NCBI GenBank assembly: GCA_040755395.1
Contig: JBFMAX010000003.1
Location: 310,001 to 374,000 of the forward strand
Source: Nitrospirota bacterium
GTDB taxonomy: Bacteria; Nitrospirota; Nitrospiria; Nitrospirales; Nitrospiraceae
Reading direction: 5' to 3'
DNA: 64,000 bases
The stretch's first letter is position 1, and each line of letters starts with the position of its first letter. The notes beneath the pieces were generated by a model. It was not told the origin of the DNA. It was given only the letters and a program-made list of their open reading frames with translations, and made no database searches. The position numbers were made by a program, and so were the translations under genes. Of the stretch, positions 50,961 through 59,955 are shown piece by piece.

Positions 50961-51063
50961 GCGTCATGGTTTTCCGTTCAGAAGGGGAGTAAGATGTATA
51001 TGGGTTGTCATATCTTGCGGTCGTGGCGGGCTGGAAAGGTCGATCAACAAAGGGGCGCGCGCC

Positions 51064-51708
51064 ATGGCTCGGTCGCCGACGCTGGCAGGCTTGCTCCCGG
51101 GTACGATCGTGTTCGCGCTGATCGGCTGCCAGACGCCCGTGCCGCCCGCCGCACCGGTTCCTTCCACCGACGCGGTGTTGCCTCCTTCGTTCGTCGTCCC
51201 GATCGACGTCCAGCGGTTGGCCGTCTTGTATCCGAAGACGGCCAACCGCGAGTTGATGGAAGCCTATTTGCGCCTGGAGGGCGCGGCGTTTCAGCTCAAA
51301 GCGCAGCGTCCGTCCCTCAGAATCATCGAACGATTCCACCTCGCGACGGTGCTGGGCGAGCAACGGTTCCAGGTGGGAGGGGCGGTGTCCGAAGAGTCGG
51401 CCATCCGCCTCGGCCGGTTGCTGGGCGTGGACAGCGTCCTGATTTATCGCATCGAGGGCCCCACGCTGAGAGAGCGGCTCTGGGCCAGGCACCATGAGGA
51501 TCTGCCGCCCTACACGGTGACGAGCAAGATCATCCGGGTCGAGAGCGCGGAAGTCGTGTTTCACAACGTCGTGACGGCGCGGGTAGAGCAGCCCGACGGC
51601 TGGAGTTTGGCGTCGGCCGATTCGCAGGATTTCCAGCGGTTGACTCGGGCCGCTTTGGAACGGGGCATAGCCGAAACAGTGGCGAATCTCCGGCTGGCGT
51701 TTCAGTAG
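51064..51708 (+). CDS. CsgG-like/outer-membrane lipoprotein
   Basis: A 214-residue lipoprotein: hydrophobic signal ending in the lipobox FALIGC, then a proline-rich linker. The rest (VAVLYP-like strand LAVLYPKTANRELME, SLRIIERFHLATVLGEQRF, GRLLGVDSVLIYRIEG) matches the pattern of CsgG-related and LpoB-like proteins of outer-membrane location. Function not assignable. The ATG at 51064 follows the MITE; the in-frame extension to 50950 lies within it. Confidence 0.72.
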   Translation: MARSPTLAGLLPGTIVFALIGCQTPVPPAAPVPSTDAVLPPSFVVPIDVQRLAVLYPKTANRELMEAYLRLEGAAFQLKAQRPSLRIIERFHLATVLGEQRFQVGGAVSEESAIRLGRLLGVDSVLIYRIEGPTLRERLWARHHEDLPPYTVTSKIIRVESAEVVFHNVVTARVEQPDGWSLASADSQDFQRLTRAALERGIAETVANLRLAFQ

Positions 51709-51759
51709 GCAGGCCGGTCGGTTCATCCCATCGTGAACAACGAACAAGGAGGATCGCTC

Positions 51760-51975
51760 ATGAAGGGAGGCGCGCGAGGGTGGGCGCGGAAGATCGGGGC
51801 GGCGGTGCTATCGCTCGGTGTGTGTCTTTGGTGGGCGGCATGTGCGAGCGAACACCCGAAGGGGCCCATTCAGCCGACGCCGCAACAGGTCCGCGGCAAC
51901 GCCGATCGGGCCTTTGAGAAACTGAAACAGGAGGAGCACGAACGAGCCGGAGGCGGCGAGTCGATGCCGCGGTAG
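51760..51975 (+). CDS. Small lipoprotein
   Basis: A 71-residue protein with ATG at 51760 behind a perfect AGGAGG site. A signal peptide (AAVLSLGVCLWWAACASE) contains the lipobox WAAC. The mature part is a short charged helix (ADRAFEKLKQEEHERAGG). Follows the CsgG-like gene by 51 bp, probably co-transcribed. No family. Confidence 0.7.
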   Translation: MKGGARGWARKIGAAVLSLGVCLWWAACASEHPKGPIQPTPQQVRGNADRAFEKLKQEEHERAGGGESMPR

Positions 51976-52004
51976 GCACCATTCTCGACAGAGTCCGGTC
52001 GCCG

Positions 52005-53426
52005 TCAGGCGTGCGAACGTTTCCCGCTGAAGAGCTGAGTGAGCGGCTTGATCAGTGAAAGTCCCCGGACCAGCCGGCTCGGAGAGGTGAGTTCGACGGC
52101 GCGCGGTTCACGGAAGGTATTGAGCAGGCCGGCGGAGACCGCCAGCCGGAGCAAGCCGGAAATCAGGAACACGATTGGAAGGTTGGAAACCGGATGAAGC
52201 TCCAAGGGCAAGAAAGCGATGGGGATGGCTGAGGGTGTCACGGCCGTCAGCCAGCTTCCGATCAGGGCTCCGACGATCCATCCCGCCGCATTGATCGCAT
52301 TGGTCACCGCGACGCCTGTGGCTTTGTCTTCCGCGCGGACCGCGTCGAAGACGTAATTCTGCAATCCGAGGGTCATACCGGCCCAGATCACGCCGCCCAG
52401 GAAATTCACTGCAAGCAGAAACACCAGGTTCGTGCTGAGCAGATACAGCATGGGCAGAAACGGCACCGCCCAGCCGGTCACCGCAATCACCATCTTGTTG
52501 CCGAACCGGTCGCTGATGCGGCCCCAGGGTTTGAGCGCGATGAATTGTCCCAAGGTGCCGGCGGCCACCCAGGCGGCGTACTGCAGGTAGCTGAAGTGGA
52601 GGTCGCGAAGCATATACACGACGAAAAACGGGCCGGCGATGAGGACGCACACATGCATGAGCCCGGAGAACAGCAGAAAGCGTCTGAAGTCTCCGCTCGA
52701 CGATCGTCCGAGAAAATCAAGGAACCGGCCGTCGGTTCGCCGTGGCGCCGGCGCCGCCTGCTCGTCGATCTTGGCCAGACAGTAAGCGGACAGGCTGCGC
52801 GCCACCGCCGCCGTCGGGAAAATCAGCGCAAAACCGACCCATGGAACCTCCGAGGATCGTCCGGCGTCCAGGAGGAGCCCCGCCGTGAACAACGCGCAGA
52901 AGCTGGCGACCGCCATGAGACGCGCACGCCGAGCGAAATACGCGCCACGGCCGTTCGGAACCACGAAATCGGTGATCAGGCTGTTCCAGGCGGGAATGGC
53001 GAGATGCCCCATCGCCACCTGGATGGTCGCCACGGCGATCAGCAGCCAGGGGGCTGCCCAGGGAAACAGGAGCGGCAGGATTAGGATGGGGAGCCACAGA
53101 GCGGCCTGTCCTGCCGCTCCCAACAGGATCAGCGGCTTCCGATGAGCAACGTGATTCAACGCTTTCACGGAAACCAGTTGGGCCCAGGTTCCGATGAGCT
53201 GGGGGAGCGACGACAGGATGCCGATCTGAACGGGGGTGGCATGCAGGAAGAGCGCGAAGGCTGACAGGTAGTTCTCTCCTCCCCCTTGAGCGACGGCTTG
53301 AAAGGCGCCCTCACGGATGCCATATCTCCGGTTGCGCTCGTCCGAGGGTTCCTGCTCATCCGCTGCAGCGCCGGCGAGCTTCGCGGCAGGTCGTACAGGC
53401 GTGGGTACAGTCGATGGATCCGTCAC
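52005..53426 (-). CDS. MFS transporter
   Basis: A 473-residue (GTG start at 53426; up to 511 from 53540) major facilitator protein with about twelve hydrophobic segments. The N-terminal domain has GREGAFQAVAQGGGENYLSA-like start (IREGAFQAVAQGGGENYLSA), and the loop between segments 2 and 3 and 8 and 9 carries GRISDRFGNKMV. Such transporters with a lone binding region are often uncharacterised. Substrate unknown. Confidence 0.8.
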   Translation of the reverse strand: MTDPSTVPTPVRPAAKLAGAAADEQEPSDERNRRYGIREGAFQAVAQGGGENYLSAFALFLHATPVQIGILSSLPQLIGTWAQLVSVKALNHVAHRKPLILLGAAGQAALWLPILILPLLFPWAAPWLLIAVATIQVAMGHLAIPAWNSLITDFVVPNGRGAYFARRARLMAVASFCALFTAGLLLDAGRSSEVPWVGFALIFPTAAVARSLSAYCLAKIDEQAAPAPRRTDGRFLDFLGRSSSGDFRRFLLFSGLMHVCVLIAGPFFVVYMLRDLHFSYLQYAAWVAAGTLGQFIALKPWGRISDRFGNKMVIAVTGWAVPFLPMLYLLSTNLVFLLAVNFLGGVIWAGMTLGLQNYVFDAVRAEDKATGVAVTNAINAAGWIVGALIGSWLTAVTPSAIPIAFLPLELHPVSNLPIVFLISGLLRLAVSAGLLNTFREPRAVELTSPSRLVRGLSLIKPLTQLFSGKRSHA

Positions 53427-53715
53427 GGTACAGGCAAGGAAAGTACGGGGCTGTGGGGAGCGGTTGGAATGCCCACGAGATCGGGACCCGGGTTGCTCTT
53501 GGTCGCGGCGGCGTTCGCGGTGCCTTGAAAAAGCGCTCACGATAGCTCGTTCGATGTGAGGACCCCTGACGCTGCCTCCGCGCCATTATAGCAGACCACT
53601 CCTCATGGGCCGACGAACCATTGAAATGCCCAGGGGTATGCAGTAGGCTGGTAAGAGTTAGCAGAACGTCTCACCGTTTGCCCGGTCGATCCGGGAAAGG
53701 GAAAGGAGGTGCGGC

Positions 53716-54375
53716 ATGAAAGTCACCGATCATGGCCCGACTCCGCCTATAGTCCGTATGACGATGCTCGTCCTTGGCCTGGCCACATTTGTCACGGGAA
53801 TCGGCTTCGCTCCGGTCAGTCAGGCCAGAGAGTTGATGACACCCAAGGAACAGTCCGAGACGGAAGTAGACCCGACGACGGTCCCCTTGTTCGACAGCCA
53901 GAAAAAAGGCGTTCCGCAGTCTATTTTTGTCTGGATCAAGTTCGCCAAGGGGTTCGAAGAGGAATGGGATAGTTTCGGCCGGAAGGGGTGGTACACGCAG
54001 GACCCCCGGTTGAAGCCCATCGGGGCCGGCACAACGGTGTTTACGCCGGACACCCCGGCCATCTACATCGTGTTTGAAGTGGCGCCGCTCGAGGACCCCG
54101 CGCAGTTCAGCGCCCAGTGGTTTCTGGAGGAGGAGGGCGGAAAACTCTCCGAGACTCCGATCGGCAAGGATGCCCTGGAAGTGCCGGGTCACTCGCGATA
54201 CGGGTACCTGGAATTGAAGCGGCCCGACAGCGCCTGGCCCAAAGGCGACTACCTGGTGAAGATCTACATCACCCCGCTCGGCCAACAGCCGTTCCATGCG
54301 GCCAATCAGGTCGGCACGATGCGGTTTACGATTTCGGATCAGCCCGCGCAAGTCGCTCCCGCTGTTCAAAAGTAG
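53716..54375 (+). CDS. Exported hypothetical protein
   Basis: A 219-residue protein with a signal peptide (TMLVLGLATFVTGIGFAPVS, then QA|RE) and a mature domain of beta strands (SIFVWIKFAKGFEEEWDSFG, TVFTPDTPAIYIVFEVAPLE, DYLVKIYITPLGQQPFHAAN). No family known to me. The start has an AAAGGAGG site. FmdB-like and unknown genes follow on the same strand. Confidence 0.72.
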   Translation: MKVTDHGPTPPIVRMTMLVLGLATFVTGIGFAPVSQARELMTPKEQSETEVDPTTVPLFDSQKKGVPQSIFVWIKFAKGFEEEWDSFGRKGWYTQDPRLKPIGAGTTVFTPDTPAIYIVFEVAPLEDPAQFSAQWFLEEEGGKLSETPIGKDALEVPGHSRYGYLELKRPDSAWPKGDYLVKIYITPLGQQPFHAANQVGTMRFTISDQPAQVAPAVQK

Positions 54376-54429
54376 GACGGCCGCCGGACCTTTCTTTCTC
54401 CTTGGGACCACCGAATTCGGAGAGGGGCG

Positions 54430-54714
54430 ATGCCGATCTATGAGTACCTGGCCGAACGATGCGACCGACAGTCGACTTGTTCTCTGAAAAAGGAATACCT
54501 TCAGCGTGTGTCGGACGCTCCGCTCACAGCCTGTCGCGAATGCGGCGCGCCGATTCGCCGAGTCTTCTCCTCCTTTGCCGCTCGGTCCGGCTCGGTCGGC
54601 GTTTCCAGACCTGACCCCACTCCGCTCAACGTCACGGGTATTCCGGCGCCGACGCAAATGCCGGGCGGCGGGGCGGAAGGACCGTGCGGCGGGGGCCATG
54701 GCCACGAGCATTGA
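54430..54714 (+). CDS. FmdB-like zinc-ribbon protein, altered first knuckle
   Basis: A 94-residue protein starting MPIYEYLAERCDRQ. The second CxxC knuckle (TACRECGAPIRRVFSSFA) is intact, but the first is not a normal CxxCG: the cysteines are in LAERCDRQSTCSL. The tail is glycine/histidine-rich (GGGHGHEH), a possible metal-binding run. The family function is unknown; compare the intact FmdB at 11556-11885. Confidence 0.7.
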   Translation: MPIYEYLAERCDRQSTCSLKKEYLQRVSDAPLTACRECGAPIRRVFSSFAARSGSVGVSRPDPTPLNVTGIPAPTQMPGGGAEGPCGGGHGHEH

Positions 54715-54779
54715 GGTTGCCGGTGGCAGCGCTCGCAGGAAACCACGTGTGAAGGCTGAGACCAGAGGGACAGGGAGAG

Positions 54780-55052
54780 ATGAAGGAGACGGATCCGGAC
54801 AAGCTTGCGCTCTTGTACGAGCGCTTCAAAGACGTGTGTCTGGTTGAGAAAGAAATCTGGACTGAAGTCTTTCTGCCGCGGGAGATCAAGCAGGGACCCG
54901 TGCGGACCAATGTGCAGGATCGCTACGAAGTGGTGATCGACGATAAAGATGTCGAAGCCGCGCTCGAAGCGAATATTCCTCTGGGAGACAAGGCCCTGGC
55001 TGCGGCGATCCAGGAATATCGCGCGCACATCAGTTTTCTTAAGAAGGGTTAG
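54780..55052 (+). CDS. Small hypothetical protein
   Basis: A 90-residue soluble protein (KETDPDKLALLYERFKDVC, EVVIDDKDVEAALEANIPLG). The ribosome site is AGGGAGAG. It follows the FmdB-like gene by 65 bp. No family recognised. Confidence 0.62.
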   Translation: MKETDPDKLALLYERFKDVCLVEKEIWTEVFLPREIKQGPVRTNVQDRYEVVIDDKDVEAALEANIPLGDKALAAAIQEYRAHISFLKKG

Positions 55053-55115
55053 AGGCAAGTGGTAAAGGGCTAGGGCGCACACCTCTCGCCCCAAGCCTCC
55101 AGCCTCTCGCCCGCG

Positions 55116-55736
55116 CTACTGCGCAGCCAGCGCCGTCTCGATTCCCCTGACGATGTCGTCCGAGAGCGGTTTCGTCCGATGATGGTAGCGCGCGATCACC
55201 CGCCCTGATCGATCCACCAGGTATTTCTGAAAATTCCACTCCACCTCGCCGGGGAACGGGCTTTGCTCCGTCAGATACCGGTACAGCGGATGCTTGTCGG
55301 GACCTTTTACGCTGATCTTGCCGAACAGGGGAAACGTGAGACTGTACTTAGTGTAACAAAAGTTCTTGATCTCCTCATTGGTCCCCGGCTCTTGCTGGCC
55401 AAAGTTGTTGGCCGGGAATGCCAGGATCTCCAACCCCTGGTCCCGGTATTTCTCATACATCTTCTGCAAGTCGGCGTATTGCGGAGTGTTCCCGCAGAAG
55501 CTGGCGGTGTTGACGAGCAACAACACCTTGCCGCGAAATCGGCTGAGCGACACCGGTTGGCCGTCGATGTCGTCGAGCGTGAAGTCATAGACGCTTGAGG
55601 ATTGCATAGCCATCGCCCCTGTCCTTTCTTGAGCGGCCTGAGCCGGTCCCGGAGGAAACACGTATCCGGACCCGCATCCGGCGACTGCCCCGAATCCTAA
55701 GACGAGCCACGAAAGCCTTTGTTTCAGCAGCGGCAT
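55116..55736 (-). CDS. Glutathione peroxidase-family lipoprotein (Cys type)
   Basis: A 206-residue peroxidase with a lipoprotein-type signal (VLGFGAVAGC). The thioredoxin-fold domain has catalytic Cys81 in LLVNTASFCGNTPQY, the glutamine/tryptophan partners in PANNFGQQEPG and EVEWNFQKYLVD, and Cys127 (NFCYTKY), the resolving position in thioredoxin-dependent family members. It reduces peroxides at the membrane. Selenocysteine is replaced by cysteine as in most bacteria. Confidence 0.9.
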   Translation of the reverse strand: MPLLKQRLSWLVLGFGAVAGCGSGYVFPPGPAQAAQERTGAMAMQSSSVYDFTLDDIDGQPVSLSRFRGKVLLLVNTASFCGNTPQYADLQKMYEKYRDQGLEILAFPANNFGQQEPGTNEEIKNFCYTKYSLTFPLFGKISVKGPDKHPLYRYLTEQSPFPGEVEWNFQKYLVDRSGRVIARYHHRTKPLSDDIVRGIETALAAQ

Positions 55737-55750
55737 AGGAACACCTTGGG

Positions 55751-56635
55751 TTAGAGCCTCTGGAGCACAGTGATCCGTTCCTCAATCGGCGGGTGCGTGG
55801 CAAACAGTCGCAGGAAACCTGAGGTTTTACCCGAGATTTTCATGGTGGCCAAGGCGTCTTGAGCGGAATATTCGAACTGAGCCCGAGCTACCCACCGGTC
55901 AATCGCCTGCAGGGCCGAGATCATCGCGTCTTTGCCGTAGACCTTGGCCGAGAAGGCGTCAGCCGCGAACTCCCGACGACGGGAGAACCAACTGATCGGG
56001 ATCATGGCCAGGATCGACAGCACGAATTGCAGGAAGAAATAGACGCCCAGAGCCAGGGCTTCGTTGCGTTCGGCGAGCTGTCGATAGACCCAGCGGCTGA
56101 TCAGATAGACGAAGGTGTTCATCAATCCGGCCAACACCGTGGTCGTGAACATGTCGCCGTTGTAGACGTGGCCCATCTCGTGCGCCAGGACCGCCCGCAC
56201 TTCCTGCTCGTTCAGATTGTTCAACAGGCCGGTCGAGACCGCCACCATGGAGTTGTTCTTGCTCGGGCCGGTCGCGAAGGCATTGGGGTCCGGCGAGTCG
56301 TAGACCCAGACTTCCGGCATCTGAATCCGCAGGCGCTGCGCGATCTCCTGCACGGCGCCGTACACCACCTGCTCTGCATGAGACCGCGGTTGCGTGATCT
56401 GATAACAGTCCAGCATGGACCGCGCCATCTGTTTCGAGAAGGCCAAGCTGAGGAAGGCGCCGCCGAATCCGAAGACCATCGCCCAAACCAGATCCTGCTG
56501 ATCGACCACGCCTCGCACGTCGATGCCGAAGGCCGGCAGGACGACGTTCACCAGCAGGTTGAACGAAATCGACAGCGTGACGAAGATCAAGACGTTCGCG
56601 ATCAGGAGCAGCGTCATTCCCTTAAGCCACTTCAT
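55751..56635 (-). CDS. htpX: Membrane metalloprotease HtpX
   Basis: A 294-residue membrane protease of family M48. Two N-terminal hydrophobic segments, the zinc motif HEMGH at residues 152-156, and two further membrane segments after it. It degrades misfolded membrane proteins. The ATG at 56635 has an AGGAGGA site. The stop is 14 bp from the GPx start, so one operon is possible. Confidence 0.93.
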   Translation of the reverse strand: MKWLKGMTLLLIANVLIFVTLSISFNLLVNVVLPAFGIDVRGVVDQQDLVWAMVFGFGGAFLSLAFSKQMARSMLDCYQITQPRSHAEQVVYGAVQEIAQRLRIQMPEVWVYDSPDPNAFATGPSKNNSMVAVSTGLLNNLNEQEVRAVLAHEMGHVYNGDMFTTTVLAGLMNTFVYLISRWVYRQLAERNEALALGVYFFLQFVLSILAMIPISWFSRRREFAADAFSAKVYGKDAMISALQAIDRWVARAQFEYSAQDALATMKISGKTSGFLRLFATHPPIEERITVLQRL

Positions 56636-56905
56636 TCATGTCCTCCTTGGTCATGTCCTTGCTTGTTTGGTCATACCGTTTCGCAGGTCCAGGTGCGAGA
56701 CCGTGACCCGATGGTTGCCTTAATATACTACAGCGTGCGGGCGGGAATAGCATCCTCCGGCCTCTCAGGCGATCTTATCGGGGGGTTATGATAAGGCTCG
56801 TTGCGTATCGGTCAAGTCGTGGCACGCCGACGCCAGGCGTCCTGTAAGTCCTTGAGGTCGCGAGACTTGTTGACCCGCGTCACGCCTTCTGCTACAAAGC
56901 CCCGC

Positions 56906-57346
56906 GTGAAACGCGTTTGTCGCATGACCCTGATTCCTGCGGTGGCGCTGATCACAGCCGCTGGTCTGGCCTCCGGCGTCGACGCGCTGGCCGATCAAGA
57001 GAAGCCGGCCGAGCCGGTCGTCGCTACGCTCGGTGCCGACGGGATTCAGCGCGCATCCTTCACACTGGACAGCTATTCGTATGCGCCGAGCCATCTCATT
57101 GTCGAAGCCGGAAAACCGGTCGAGTTGACACTCACCAGCGTCACGCTGCTCACGCCTCATAACTTTGTGCTGAAAGACGCGGCGGCCGGACTGGCGGTGG
57201 ATCAGGATGTGAGCGCCGGCAAGACCGTCACGGTCCGCTTTACCCCGACACAACCGGGAACCTACACTTTTTACTGCGACAAGAAGCTGTTGTTTTTTGC
57301 CAGTCATCGTGAAAAGGGAATGGAAGGCACGCTCGAAGTTCGCTAG
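56906..57346 (+). CDS. Secreted cupredoxin-like copper protein
   Basis: A 146-residue protein with a GTG start and a signal peptide (RMTLIPAVALITAAGLASG). The cupredoxin fold shows all type 1 copper ligands: His in LLTPHNFVLKD, then Cys-His-Met in YTFYCDKKLLFFASHREKGMEG. It probably carries electrons or stores copper in the periplasm. Its stop codon TAG (57344-57346) lies in the terminal inverted repeat of MITE copy 2. An ATG at 56924 is an alternative start. Confidence 0.8.
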   Translation: MKRVCRMTLIPAVALITAAGLASGVDALADQEKPAEPVVATLGADGIQRASFTLDSYSYAPSHLIVEAGKPVELTLTSVTLLTPHNFVLKDAAAGLAVDQDVSAGKTVTVRFTPTQPGTYTFYCDKKLLFFASHREKGMEGTLEVR

Positions 57347-57556
57347 CCCGCATTATTCATGACGGTTCGTCGCGTTTCACCCGTTGCAGCGGAAGAGCAA
57401 CGGGTACCCGGCAGACGCGTTGTGAGACGGGCAAGCGCAGCCGCGAAGGAGGGAAGCATACTTGAACAGTATGTTGACCGACTGAGTGGCGAGCACGCCC
57501 GTCGGAACAGCGTATCTGCGTTTGCAGCAGAAGCGTTCATGAATAATGCGGGTTAG
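57343..57556 (+). mobile_element. MITE-like element, copy 2
   Basis: A 214-bp element with inverted ends CTAGCCCGCATTATTCATGA (57343-57362) and its complement at 57537-57556, one mismatch (TTAG). The inside is homologous to copy 1 in opposite chromosomal orientation. Both copies keep a frame that reads QYV-x-x-LSGEHARR and ends AAEAFMNN-x-G before the TAG of the right end. Confidence 0.82.
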
Positions 57557-57595
57557 AGGTCTGCCACGCGTCCACATTCCTCCCAACAGCCGCTG

Positions 57596-58612
57596 TTGCG
57601 CGACATTCTCAAAGATGTCTCCCGGTCGTTCTACCTGACCCTCATCGTTCTGCCCTCTGCGGTGCGAAATCAGATGGGGCTGTCCTACCTCTTCGCGCGC
57701 GCGGCCGACACGATTGCGGATACGGATCTGATCGACCGCGGACAACGTCTGTTGTTCCTCAAACAGTTCAGGGCCCAGTTCGCTGAAGACCACGTCAACT
57801 GGGAAGAAGTTCGGACAATCCAAACGGCCCTGATTCCCCGTCAAACCGATTCGGCCGAGCGCACCTTGCTCAAGCGGCTCGAAGACTGCTTCCGGCTGTA
57901 TCTGGAGTTCGCGCCGGGAGATCGGGCCCGCATCCGGCGGTTAATGGGAACGCTGCCCAACGGCATGGAGATGGACCTGACACGATTCCCCGGCGATTCG
58001 GCGCGCGACCTGACTGCGCTGCAGACGATGGACGACTTGGACCTCTACACGTATTACGTGGCCGGCTGCGTCGGAGAATTTTGGACGCGGATGATGTGCG
58101 CGCATTTCCCGTCGTTGGCCGGTTGGGATGAGGCCGGCATGTCGGCCCTCGGCGTGCGATTCGGCAAGGGATTGCAGCTCACCAACATTGTCAAGGATCT
58201 CCCTCGGGATCTCCGGCGCGGGCGTTGCTACATCCCGGATACGTTCCTGAAGGAGGTAGGACTCGCGCCACAGGATCTGCTCAAGGCGGAGAGCCTGCCC
58301 GCCTTCAGGCCGGTTCTCCGCAAGCTGATCGCGATCGCGCGCGAGCATCTCGACCAAGGATGGCTCTACACGATGGCGATTCCCCGACGAGAAGTGCGCC
58401 TGCGCCTCTCCTGCATGTGGCCGATCCTCCTGGCAGGCGAAACGCTCCGATTGGTCGCTCCGTCCGACGACCTGTTGAATCCCGCCGTCACCGTCAAAGC
58501 CTCCCGCGGCACCGTCTACCGCGTCATGGCCTTGACCACCCTGACAGGAGGCTGCGGCTACACCGCCACCGCGTACTGGGGGTGGCTCAGGAAGCAAATG
58601 GGGATCCCGTAA
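57596..58612 (+). CDS. Squalene/phytoene synthase-family enzyme
   Basis: A 338-residue prenyl transferase of the squalene/phytoene synthase family. Motifs are VSRSFYLTLIVLP at the start, the first Asp-rich site FARAADTIADT, VGEFWTRMM, and the second site LTNIVKDLPRDLRRGR. It joins two prenyl diphosphates head to head (squalene for hopanoids or phytoene for carotenoids). The start is a TTG, 39 bp after the MITE; no ATG or GTG is in frame downstream of a stop. So the original 5' end may have been altered. Confidence 0.83.
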   Translation: MRDILKDVSRSFYLTLIVLPSAVRNQMGLSYLFARAADTIADTDLIDRGQRLLFLKQFRAQFAEDHVNWEEVRTIQTALIPRQTDSAERTLLKRLEDCFRLYLEFAPGDRARIRRLMGTLPNGMEMDLTRFPGDSARDLTALQTMDDLDLYTYYVAGCVGEFWTRMMCAHFPSLAGWDEAGMSALGVRFGKGLQLTNIVKDLPRDLRRGRCYIPDTFLKEVGLAPQDLLKAESLPAFRPVLRKLIAIAREHLDQGWLYTMAIPRREVRLRLSCMWPILLAGETLRLVAPSDDLLNPAVTVKASRGTVYRVMALTTLTGGCGYTATAYWGWLRKQMGIP

Positions 58613-58730
58613 ATTTCGGCCCGCGGCAGACCCTCTCGCTCTTTCTCCGCTCGTCCGCGGGTGACGCCAACCTGAGAGCCCCTGACCCATTGCTAAGACC
58701 CATTGCAATGAAGAATGCAATGGGGGCCCC

Positions 58731-58767
58731 GAGCAACGGGTACCCGGCTGGTTGGCGGCAGGACCCG
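58731..58767 (-). repeat. Dispersed 3'-end repeat, copy C (short)
   Basis: GAGCAACGGGTACCCGGCTG, then GTTGGCGGCAGGACCCG. It matches the core of copies A and B and ends 8 bp from the stop of the minus-strand ferredoxin gene (58775), the same place and direction. A CATTGCAATG-type hairpin precedes it. Confidence 0.75.
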
Positions 58768-58774
58768 CCACTTC

Positions 58775-59056
58775 CTACTTCTTCTGCGGCTCCAGCAGCT
58801 TCTCCCCCTTCCGGAATACCGCGTAAATGGCCTGCGACGGACAGGCGTCGAGGCAGAGACGGCAGCTTTCCAGACAGCGGGAGGCGTCGAACTTGAACGG
58901 CGGGGTGGAGAGCCAGGCGCCGGTCGGACAGATGGGAATGCAGACGGCGTTGTGCGTGCACCGGTCGGGGTGACGGACGAGGTGATCTCTGACGACCATC
59001 ATGGGTTTCACTCCCTCAAACAGAGCCTGGGAAAAAATCTCCAGCATGTTCTTCAT
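58775..59056 (-). CDS. 4Fe-4S ferredoxin-type protein
   Basis: A 93-residue ferredoxin-like protein. The C-terminal cluster motif CLESCRLCLDACP is regular CxxxCxxCxxxCP-like; the first motif, RCTHNAVCIPICPTG, is irregular (CxxxxxCxxxC). So one or two 4Fe-4S clusters are possible. It starts 12 bp after the stop of the gene at 59069 (operon). Confidence 0.8.
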   Translation of the reverse strand: MKNMLEIFSQALFEGVKPMMVVRDHLVRHPDRCTHNAVCIPICPTGAWLSTPPFKFDASRCLESCRLCLDACPSQAIYAVFRKGEKLLEPQKK

Positions 59057-59068
59057 GGCCGGCTGTCC

Positions 59069-59482
59069 TCACTTCCACCGATCCACGAGTTGCCGAAGCC
59101 GCTCCTTCAACTCCGGGATCTGCTCGAGATTATTTTCGATCGCGCCGATGATTTTTTCCAGCCGTGCCGAGCGGAGCGCCTCTTTATCTTGCCGAACCAG
59201 CCGGTCATATTCGGCGTACGCCTCCGGATGCCTGGGCTCCAGATACCTTCTGGCGCAGTTGAGGGCTTCGCCCAATTCCCAGGGTTCCGGACTCAACGGC
59301 GGGGCCACGGTGAACGACCCGTCCTGAAAGACCAGCACCGCCGCGCCGGGCTTGCCGGTCAGGGGCGCCACGGCTGCGATCGATTTACCGACCGCGCGGT
59401 CCCACGACAGGGTCAGGCCGGGAAAACGCTTCATGAAGGCGACTTTCTCCTGATTGGCTTTCCACTTTTCCTCGACGGGCAT
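59069..59482 (-). CDS. Hypothetical protein between ferredoxins
   Basis: A 137-residue protein. The first half is beta-rich (GLTLSWDRAVGKSIAAVAPL, GAAVLVFQDGSFTVAPP), the second helical (EYDRLVRQDKEALRSARLEK, ELKERLRQLVDRW). No cysteine and no known family. It heads the operon with the ferredoxin gene. Confidence 0.68.
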   Translation of the reverse strand: MPVEEKWKANQEKVAFMKRFPGLTLSWDRAVGKSIAAVAPLTGKPGAAVLVFQDGSFTVAPPLSPEPWELGEALNCARRYLEPRHPEAYAEYDRLVRQDKEALRSARLEKIIGAIENNLEQIPELKERLRQLVDRWK

Positions 59483-59597
59483 GACCGGCCTCGCTTTGCT
59501 CTAGGCTGAGGTTGACGTTGGGGTTTAAGGTTAAGATGATTCGGGTAGGGATGGTGAAATGACGGAACTTGCGTTTACCTCAGCGTGAACCTTGCCC

Positions 59598-59936
59598 TTA
59601 ACCTTTCTTTAGGGGCGGTTCATGGTCGGGCATCAGGAGGCGTTCCACGATTTCGCCCTTCATGATGTGCCGCTCCATGATTTCCGTCACGTCGGCTTCA
59701 GAACCGACCCAATACCACACCCCCTCGGGGTAAATCACGACGCTGGGACCGTATTCGCAGTGGTCGAGACAACCGGCCTTGTTGGCCCGGACCGTGCCTT
59801 TCAGCCCCAGGCGCTCCACTTCCTTTTTAAAGAACGCCTGCAGCCGTTCGGAGCCGTGGTTGGCGCAGCAGCCGCGAGGGTCTTCTTTCGGCCGCTGATT
59901 GACGCAGACGAAGATGTGATGCTTGAACGTGGACAC
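59598..59936 (-). CDS. Thioredoxin-like [2Fe-2S] ferredoxin
   Basis: A 112-residue protein with the four-cysteine pattern of thioredoxin-like 2Fe-2S ferredoxins: FVCVNQRPKEDPRGCC, then NKAGCLDHCEYGPSVVIYPE. It carries electrons in the cytoplasm; the partner is unknown. Confidence 0.85.
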   Translation of the reverse strand: MSTFKHHIFVCVNQRPKEDPRGCCANHGSERLQAFFKKEVERLGLKGTVRANKAGCLDHCEYGPSVVIYPEGVWYWVGSEADVTEIMERHIMKGEIVERLLMPDHEPPLKKG

Positions 59937-59955
59937 AAGGCGTCCCTAGCCGCGG

